A stretch of DNA of 64,000 bases, from positions 4,650,001-4,714,000 of the forward strand of contig NC_066310.1 in the NCBI RefSeq assembly GCF_905404315.1, given 5' to 3'. This DNA comes from Leptidea sinapis (lineage: Eukaryota; Arthropoda; Insecta; Lepidoptera; Pieridae). The position numbers were made by a program, and so were the translations under genes. Each line of letters opens with the position of its first letter. The stretch's first letter is position 1. Under the pieces are notes generated by a model that was given only the letters and a program-made list of their open reading frames with translations, did no database searches and was not told the origin of the DNA. Below, one piece after another: positions 56,805 through 64,000 of the stretch.

Positions 56805-57180
56805 AAAAATCTTTATTCACTGTAAAACTTTATAAGTTATTTAGTGCAAGTCAGGATGATGTAGAAAAGTTACAATAGCATTCAAATGAGTATAACAATA
56901 TTCATTAACAAAATTTAGAACATTAAATCCAACTATCTTTATCATTCAAATAATCTTTCACATTATAATAGGCCTTAGATGTTAACTAATTTTACGATAC
57001 ATTTAAAATTTTTAATAGGTAATATTTTAATATCATTTGGGAGTTTTATCACTTTAAAAGATTTAGCAATTTTACGGAGCCTAGTAGATGGAATTGCGAG
57101 TTTGTTTGTTTCGAGTATTGACACTGTGTACATTACTATTCTTTTTAAATTGGCTAATATGTTTATGAGCGTATAGGCGT
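56805..57180 (-). mobile_element. LINE-D 3' tail, minus
   Basis: AAAGTCAAAAAATCTTTATTC end and degraded C-terminal frame, matching the better copy at 58805. Confidence 0.75.
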
Positions 57181-57235
57181 TATAGCGTATTCTCGTATAT
57201 GTACTGGCAGTGTTACCTTAAATGTATATTATGAA

Positions 57236-57531
57236 TAGCTGACCCAGCAAACGTTGTATTGCCGATATTAAAATCGCGATACAAAAGTAACTGTTGATCG
57301 TAGATGGGTGAAAATTTGAAGTTGTATATATTTTTTAATGTTGAATCATAATCAAACAAATTTAAAAAAAAATTAAAAAAGAATTAAAAAAAAATATTCG
57401 TGTGGACCACTCTTAACATTTAGGGGGATGAAAAATAGATGTTGTCCGATTCTCAGACTCAGAGAATCGGTCAAGCCGTTTCGGAGGAGTTCAATGTTTA
57501 ACACCATGACACGAGAATTTTATATATTAGA
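57236..57531 (-). mobile_element. Helitron-like group A, minus
   Basis: TC end at 57531-57530 (TCTAATATATAAAATTCTC) and AGCTAT instead of CTAG at the other end. A small internal deletion near 57460 removes the CATGAAATTTTG part. Confidence 0.7.
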
Positions 57532-58432
57532 TAATAAGACGTTATATTATGATTTAAGAAATGGGCTGGGACTTTCTTATCAGTTCTTCTTCCCATGTCA
57601 TTGCCCCTTTATGCACTGAAGTTGCTTCATGAGATACCAAGTGTTCTTGCAATATGTTATGTTATAGTCACTCCCTATCAATGACGTTCTATACATATAG
57701 ACAATGCACCTCATACAAAATCAAAGCCGAAATATGGCACATGCCACAAATCACACCATAATAACCTTCGACTGCTATGTCTATACATTACTGATTGTGT
57801 CCTTTCATCTGTCCCATTTTGACAAGTGGATCTTGTCTGTGGACTTGTCAATAATATTGTACCCTATTTAATGAAAAATTAGTTTTATTAAATTACTTCC
57901 GCTTTTTGCATATAAATCTTATATGTAATAAAATAACCTTACCGATGATAAGTGACACCACTCATTTTGAGACGTTAATGTATAATTAAATCACACTTAG
58001 GCTTGTTGATTGACACACAGTCAACACACGACTAAGGAGAAAAGTGTGCTTACATTGGCTTTAAGCACACTTTTGCCGTTCCGTTATTAGACTGCGAATG
58101 ATATGTCCATACGTATAGAATGTCATTGCTCCCTATGGTTAATAAATATAGGATTTCTATTTCTAAAATAACAGAGTGGGTATTTATACTAACGTATAAA
58201 AATATACTTGTCTATACAATTCTATTCTGATTCATATAGTATTTTAAATTTATTACTACTTATTTATTATTATACTGTTTTAATTATTATTTATTACTAT
58301 ACCTATTTACTTTAAATTTTTAATTAGTAGAAATGGCTCTTATGCTAATTGTAAAATTTTGCTTGAAACAATTATAGCAATCATGAAATAATTCCGGAGT
58401 TGGTTCTCTTATTATGAATACACTAGCTGACC
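57532..58432. other. No gene seen
   Basis: AT-rich, no recognised repeat or coding segment. Confidence 0.4.
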
Positions 58433-58770
58433 CGGCAAACGTTGATTGGCATATAAAGTATAATTCACGCGATGGTTTTATAAGTAATAAAATATTGCCT
58501 ATATTATAGCCTGTACATCATTTTGTTCTATTGTCAATAGTTTTTGCAGCGCACGCAAAAATAGGTTTTCGATTTTACACCTTGTGTTACAAAATAGCAA
58601 TTTTATTACGGATCCCTAATTTTGAAAAAAAAACATAGCCTATAGCCTTCCTCGATAAATGGACTACCCAACACTGAAAGAAGCATTCAAATCGGACCCG
58701 TAGTACCAGAGATTAGCGCGTTCAAACAAACAAACAAACAAACACTGCAGCTTTATAATATTAGTATAGA
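58433..58770 (-). mobile_element. Non-autonomous Helitron-like group B, second copy
   Basis: Ends TC (58770-58769) and CTAG (58436-58433), interior nearly identical to 16210-16554. The 3' hairpin is altered (CCAATCAACGTTTG). Confidence 0.75.
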
Positions 58771-58804
58771 TAGATATGTTTTTCTATTTAATGCTAAGAC
58801 TTCA

Positions 58805-59215
58805 TTAAGTCAAAGTCAAAAAATCTTTATTCATTGTAAAACTTTATAAGTTATTTAGTGCAAGTCAGGATGAAGTACAAAAGTTACAATAGCATTCAAA
58901 TGAGTATAACAATATTCATTAACAAAATTTAGAATTCCAACTATCTTTATCATTCAAATAATCTTTCACATTATAATAAGCCTTAGATGTTAATTTATTT
59001 TTTACGATACATTTAAATTTTTTAATAGGTAACATTTTAATTTCATTTGGGAGTTTATTATAAAATATAACACAATCCAATTTAAAAGATTTAGCAATTT
59101 TACGGAATTTTAGCAGATGGAATTGCATAATTAAAAAAATACATATTAGCAGATTTATTACCAAATTCATCCGACAATGCCCGCGGAAAATTTGCGTAGT
59201 CATTTAAAATTTTTA
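58805..59215 (-). mobile_element. LINE-D 3' tail with residual ORF2 end
   Basis: The frame 59203-58919 ends with CVIFYNKLPNEIKMLPIKKF, KAYYNVKDYLND and SWNSKFC-stop, the same C-terminal pattern (FYNKxP...YY...FLND) as LINE-C and LINE-E, but a distinct family. Confidence 0.8.
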
Positions 59216-59414
59216 TTATTGTAAAATATTGGAATGAAACAAACACTATATATGTTGCGGGTGTTCAACTCGTATATTATAAGTAGTATAATATTGAAAA
59301 TCGCATTCAAATCGGTTTAGCGCATCTGATATATAATTTCTTTATTGAGCATTGCTTACATAAGTACAGAGAGTATTTTTTTTAATATCGCTTATTATTT
59401 TACTACCAATGTGT

Positions 59415-59760
59415 ATATCTTATATCTTTAAACGAGCAATTCTTGTATATTATATATAATCAGAAATGACTCCAACGATTTTCTACAAAATTAATAGGAA
59501 GGTAGGTATACAGGGGATATCGGGGACGATAAATCGATCTAGCTAGGTTTCAATTTTAAAAATGTAGTTTTATCTTGTTTTAATCAGAAACAGCTACAAT
59601 AACATTAGAATACAAAGGTAAATTTCGCCACTATATACAAGACGCTCAGATGGGACATTGGGTGATCCAGAAAGCAGAAGACCCTGGTTCGAATCCAGAT
59701 GTCTTTATTAGTTTTTTTTTCAAGTATTGTACCTTCTTAAAAATCCGAGCAAGGCCAGGT
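59415..59760 (+). repeat. Repeat Q copy
   Basis: Same block order as at 7050. The last block, GGTCGTCCGG, is replaced by GGCCAGGTACTG. The CGATCTAGCTAGG site is uninterrupted. Confidence 0.7.
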
Positions 59761-59927
59761 ACTGTTCTGTTATACATAAAATTATTGTTACAAGTAGACG
59801 TTACTGATTACTCCCAATAATATAGAGACTAAACAGGTTATTCTGTTCCACAAATCAACTAATAAATAAAATGTTTTGAATCCACAACACACAATACTAT
59901 GTAAATATCATTAAATATTTAACTCAC

Positions 59928-60110
59928 CTTAAGATTGAAAACTCTATTAAACAAATAGTTTGACAATAATAATATTATTATAATTTATAGAACGAAACAC
60001 TACGCGTGCTATCGCCACTGCAGCTAACTTCACACTGGTTGGGTTCACTGCTCACTTCACACTTCATAATTGTTTTCACTTTCCGGCGTCCTTTTGATGA
60101 CACAGTGATA
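59928..60110 (-). other. Candidate non-coding first exon (distal), duplicate of the 55.5-kb segment
   Basis: Minus-strand donor CTTAAG|GTGAGTT at 59928 is a strong consensus. CTGCAGCTAACTTCACACTGG (60017 region) matches 55571-55594 closely, and homology continues to TCACTGACAGGTCATG (60148-60163), which resumes at 56280 after the MITE. Could be an alternative promoter or the remnant of a tandem gene copy. Confidence 0.4.
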
Positions 60111-60333
60111 AATTTAATCAAGGTAGATATTGCGATAAAGGTTAATGTCACTGACAGGTCATGTTCAAGGAGAGGATTATTTACTCTCTGCTCAAAGTAA
60201 ATTGGTAAGTAATAGAGTTTCCATTGGTACGCCCAAATAATTAATTCACGACGTAATAACGTGATAATCAAAGCGTAATAGCTTATTAGCTATTTTTTAA
60301 GTATAATTTATTACTTATACTTAAACTATATAT

Positions 60334-60625
60334 TTGACCCGACAGACGTTGTCCTGTACACACGTCTTAAATTTGAAAAATCGGTCCAGCCGTTAGGAGG
60401 AGTTCACTAACATACACATGAGCAGGAGAATTATAATATATGGATGGAAATGAGAGTATAAACCAGTCTCAAATTCACTGGAACACACAAAAAATCATCA
60501 AAATCGGTCCAACCGTTTAGCAGGCTAAACCATTCTCGAATCCACCTGAAGACACACAGAAAGTTTCATTAAAATCTATCCAGCCGTTTAGGAGGTGTTC
60601 AGTTACAACAGACAAAAGAAATATA
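60334..60625 (-). mobile_element. Degraded Helitron-like fragments
   Basis: TTGACCCGACAGACGTTGTC (60334) is a 3' end variant. Inner blocks AAATCGGTCCAGCCGTTAGG and AAATCTATCCAGCCGTTTAGG resemble group D. Ends are not both present. Confidence 0.45.
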
Positions 60626-60635
60626 GGTATATATA

Positions 60636-60968
60636 CTAGCTGACCCAGCAAACGTTGTATTGCCGATATTAAAATCGCGATACAAAAGTAACTGTTGATC
60701 GTAGATGGGTGAAAATTCGCATATGTATGTATTTTTTAATACTGACTCATAATCAAATAAATTAAAAAAAAATGTCAAAAAAATTAAATAACAAATTTGG
60801 CGTTGACCACCCTTAACATTTAGGGGGATGAAAAATAGTTGTTGTCCGATTCTCAGACCTACCCACTACTACCTACAGTATGCACTCAAAATTTCATGAG
60901 AATCGGTCAAGCCGTTTCGAAGGAGTTTTAACTACAAACACCGCGACATGAGAATTTTATATATTAGA
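60636..60968 (-). mobile_element. Non-autonomous Helitron-like group A, complete, minus
   Basis: Starts TCTAATATATAAAATTCTC (60968 down) after an A and ends GGGTCAGCTAG (60636) before a T. 333 bp, no frame. Confidence 0.75.
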
Positions 60969-61339
60969 TATTAAGATGTGTAAAGAATGAGGGGTGGAAC
61001 AACAATGGGGATCAACTAACACCAATTATTGAACATCATACCAAACTATTGTTTTACTTGTTTGACACTGACACATAAAAGGTATACATACCTACTTTTA
61101 CTACTGCTATTTATCGCGTTTTTACGGAAATGTTTGTAAACTCATGTTTCGGTATAGATAAGGGGATCGTTAATAACATATATACACTTAGGGACACCTA
61201 AAATAGCATATTATCAATATTTGAATAATTATCTCGAACTTGGACAAAGTTGTTATCTATACTACTAAGTGTCTGTAGGCTCTGACTTTTAAAACATTTT
61301 CTTTGTAATTTGTGATGGATAGACTTTATGAATAATAGA
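60969..61339. other. No gene seen
   Basis: AT-rich spacer between a Helitron and LINE-C. Confidence 0.4.
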
Positions 61340-62320
61340 CACTAAATCTATGTTGTTAAATAGCAAGAAAACGAAATATATAAAATTTACCGTACCAAAT
61401 GTCAAAAATGTTGATTTAAGTGTTTTGTTAAACGGAGAGGTGATAAAATAGGTGGAATCTGCTACATTTCTTAAATTCCTCTGGATTCCAAATTACAATA
61501 GGGCCCCCATATTGAAGAATTGGCGAACAGACTTCGTTCTGCAGCATACGCGGTTAAAAAGATTAGACAATTAACTGACATAGATACGGCGCGACTTGTA
61601 TACTTTAGTTACTTCTATAGTATTATGTCCTATGGTATATTGCTGTGGGGCAGCGCTGCCGATATTAATACAATATTTGTGCTGCAGAAGAGGGCGATTC
61701 GCGCTATTTATAACCTAGGTCCTAAGGAATCATTGAGAACAAAATTCAAAGAAATTAACATCTTGACTGTTGCTTCTCAATATATTCTTGAAAATGTAAT
61801 GTATGTTCATAGGCACATAAGTGAATTTGCCAGAAACTGTCATAACCATAATGTTAACACCAGGAACAGACATAAGCTTATAATGCGTACTACTCGACTA
61901 AGTCGACAAGTTAACAAGTCTTTTGTGGGACGATGTTTATGCTTTAACAACAGGATCCCAGAGAATATTCAAAACAAAAGTATTACGTTATTCAAAAGAA
62001 TTGTTAAAAAACGTGTGTGTGGTAAGGGTTACTATAACATAAGTGACTTTCTTAATGATACCACAGATTGGGAATGGAGCGACCGCCCTCAGGCTATTAA
62101 ATAATAAGTTTAATTATACAATGTTACTTTGTTATTTTGTAAATGTTACTTTAATTGTAAAACATATTTTTGATGAAAAAAAAAGCCCGCTGAGTTTGTT
62201 GCGCCCATTCTTCTCAGGCCTGAGGCATTCATTTTGGAATGGGTGGTAGTTTTTCGACTTTCAATAAGTGATTTCACATCCTATTTTGAATAAAAATATT
62301 TGAATTTGAATTTGTATTTG
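61340..62320 (+). mobile_element. LINE-C, longest copy (post-RT region to 3' end)
   Basis: Degraded start (KTKYIKFTVPN..., ESATFLKF) then an open frame 61520-62104 of 194 residues: ELANRLRSAAYAVKKIRQL-like start, MSYGILLWGSAADINTIFVL, QKRAIRAIYNLGPKESLR, and the FLNDTTDWEWSDRP end. This is the domain after the reverse transcriptase in CR1-like ORF2. 3' UTR and TTTGAATTTGAA tail at 62290-62325. The RT itself is missing. Confidence 0.85.
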
Positions 62321-62325
62321 TATTT

Positions 62326-62839
62326 GAATATGATTTACGAAGTTTTTGTCTGAATGTACGTCGTTTTTAACTCAGGAACGAATTCCACGATCTTGATGAA
62401 AATTAGTGAGTAGCTAGATCTTGTGACTGGTTATTGGATGGCATATATTACATGGTGACTATATATTGCCCGCGACTTCGTCCGTGAAATAACTCCTATG
62501 GCACTAATGTACATACTTGCGCATCTTCGGGGAGTCTTAAAAATTTTGTGATATATATATATAGATATACAATAATAATTACCATACAATAAATAACATA
62601 TAAGAAACAAAGACATATAAAATTAATATTTGGAGTTCTGTTATCGGCTCTACGCGAATAAAAACCAAGCTGAACGATTACTTATTTTAATATCAATCTG
62701 GTAAAATCAGAAATTGGTGTGTACTATGAACATGTGATTGCAAAAATGTTAGCCCTTATTATATGATGTTGGTAATCCAATGGGAAATAAATGATATAAA
62801 TTTCCAACACTTTCAAGTGGATTACAATTGCTATAATAT
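62326..62839. other. No gene seen
   Basis: AT-rich, no recognised element. Confidence 0.4.
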
Positions 62840-63715
62840 AACACTAGAAATAAGGGATTGCTTGTAACTAATTCTAGTAGGCTTCATAGGATACATAATA
62901 GCTTTAAGGGTAAATGTATACACTTCTATTATAAAGTCCCAGCCACTATTCAGGCATTATCTATAAATAAATTTAAATGTTTTATAAAAAAATGGCTCTG
63001 TCGTAAATCCTATTACTCCACTGCTGAATATCTAAATGATCCGCCAGCCTGGGACTAGATTGTGATTATTTTATAGCGATAGAAATGATTGTACAATATT
63101 GTATATTTTTTTTTATGGAATAGGAGGACAAACGAGCGTACGGGTCACCTGTTGTTAAGTGATCACCGCCGCCCATACTCTCTTGCAACACCATAGGAAT
63201 CACAGGAGCGTTGCCGGCCTTTAAGGAAGGTGTACGTGCTTTTTTTGAAGGTACGCATGTCGTATCGTACCGGAAACACCGCACAAGGAAGTTCATTCCA
63301 CAGCTTTGTAGTACGTGGAAGAAAGCTCCTTGTAAACCGCACTGTGGAGGACCGCCACACATCCAGATGGTGAGGATGATATCCTAACTTGTGGCGTGTC
63401 GTGCGAAGGTGGAATTCGGCGGCAGGAATTAGGTAAAACAGCTCTTCGGAACACTCCCCGTGATAAATGCGGTAGAAGACACACAATTAAGCGACGTTTC
63501 TACGCAACGCCAAGTGATCCAGCCGTTCACAGATTGATTTTTATTGAAAAGAGCGCAAAAAAAGAATGCTGGGAGAGTTTCTTGCGCCGCTTCTTCTCTC
63601 TCAGAGCGCCATTTGTTTCCGAAGCGGTAGTAGTATCTAGTAGTTATTAGAAATGACATCAAAAAGAATTCTAAAGAAATCAATTTTGAGAAAATAAAGG
63701 CCTTTTTATAATCAT
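62840..63715 (+). mobile_element. LINE-E 3' region, interrupted by LINE-A
   Basis: The frame 62858-63058 encodes FKGKCIHFYYKVPATIQAL, KSYYSTAEYLNDPPAWD-stop, a LINE C-terminal end. The 3' UTR is broken at about 63108 and resumes at about 63537 (TTTTATTGAAAAGAGCGC), continuing through GCGCCGCTTCTTCTCTC to about 63715. Confidence 0.8.
63109..63533 (-). mobile_element. LINE-A 3' tail inserted in LINE-E
   Basis: Minus-strand LINE-A end (poly-T at 63106-63114) extending to the CTGTGAACGGCTGGATC region. The frame 63486-63163 retains most of the last 107 residues of ORF2. Bounded on both sides by T-rich sequence, so a target duplication is only approximate. Confidence 0.9.
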
Positions 63716-63918
63716 TTGTTTTCATTATTCAATATAGTTTATACGTTCCAATGTTGTCGTGGTTTTCCTCGATCCGAGCTATGTAAGTACGTCATTTAAT
63801 CTGTTGTCATATTTTGTATATTATAACAGTATGAATTTAAGTAGAAAACATATTTTTCTACTAACTAAAATAAAAAAATAGGTTAAAAGGCATAAAAGGC
63901 ATTTATTTTCTCAACTAC

Positions 63919-64000
63919 TAGATACTACTACCGCTTCGGAAACAAATGGCGCTCTGAGAGAGAAGAAGCGGGCAAGAAACTCTCCCAGCATTTTTTTTTG
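63919..64000 (-). repeat. Inverted copy of LINE-E 3' UTR, cut by the window end
   Basis: The complement of 63919-63993 matches about 63560-63648 almost base for base (GCTGGGAGAGTTTCTTGC, GAAGCGGTAGTAGTATCTAG). The copy continues beyond the window. Confidence 0.85.

Overview
The window is animal nuclear DNA, most likely from a moth or butterfly (Lepidoptera). Reasons: an AT-rich background, an intron-containing gene with canonical GT-AG junctions, and a dense mixture of non-LTR retrotransposons, tRNA-derived SINEs, Helitron-like repeats, MITEs and a PIF/Harbinger transposon of the kinds that fill lepidopteran genomes. The species cannot be named from sequence alone. There is no bacterial operon, CRISPR array or prophage. 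Nearly all long open frames belong to mobile elements. Local family names used below: LINE-A (about 3.2 kb, poly-A tail; two long copies at 31.6-34.8 and 37.3-40.6 kb plus many 5'-truncated tails), LINE-B (22.9-30.4 kb), LINE-C, -D and -E (CR1-like 3' tails), SINE-T1 and SINE-T2 (tRNA-related), SINE-P (about 310 bp, poly-A-ended), repeat R, repeat Q, and Helitron-like groups A to D.

Host gene. One ordinary cellular gene is complete: an Ldh2-family (malate/L-lactate/ureidoglycolate dehydrogenase-like) oxidoreductase on the minus strand, eight coding exons between 51772 and 42869. Phase-consistent splicing gives 356 residues. Its introns hold SINE, RTE, LINE and Helitron fragments. An intron lies upstream of the ATG, and two related candidate non-coding first exons lie near 55.5 and 59.9 kb.

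Layout. 0-5 kb: SINE and LINE tails and a 5'-truncated jockey/CR1-type LINE whose reverse-transcriptase core is tandemly duplicated. 5-20.5 kb: gene-poor, with SINEs, Helitrons, repeats R and Q, a 4 x 100 bp minisatellite and a 56-bp-TIR MITE. 21-22.9 kb: a Helitron and unassigned DNA. 22.9-30.4 kb: LINE-B, interrupted inside ORF1 by a structurally intact 3165-bp Harbinger transposon (24241-27405) with TTA target duplications. 31.6-40.6 kb: two long, recently related LINE-A copies in the same orientation. 42.3-52 kb: the dehydrogenase gene. 52.3-53.2 kb: a MITE, a long palindrome and a tandem repeat. 54-64 kb: Helitrons, SINE-P, nested MITEs and LINE-C, -D and -E tails, ending in an inverted duplication cut by the window edge.

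The most notable item is the Harbinger transposon. It carries a DDE transposase gene (minus strand) and a MADF-BESS DNA-binding partner gene (plus strand). The two genes are interlocked: each has two exons, and each intron contains an exon of the other on the opposite strand. Both reading frames appear intact, the terminal inverted repeats match at 37 of 38 positions, and GC-rich palindromic motifs sit inside both ends as candidate binding sites.
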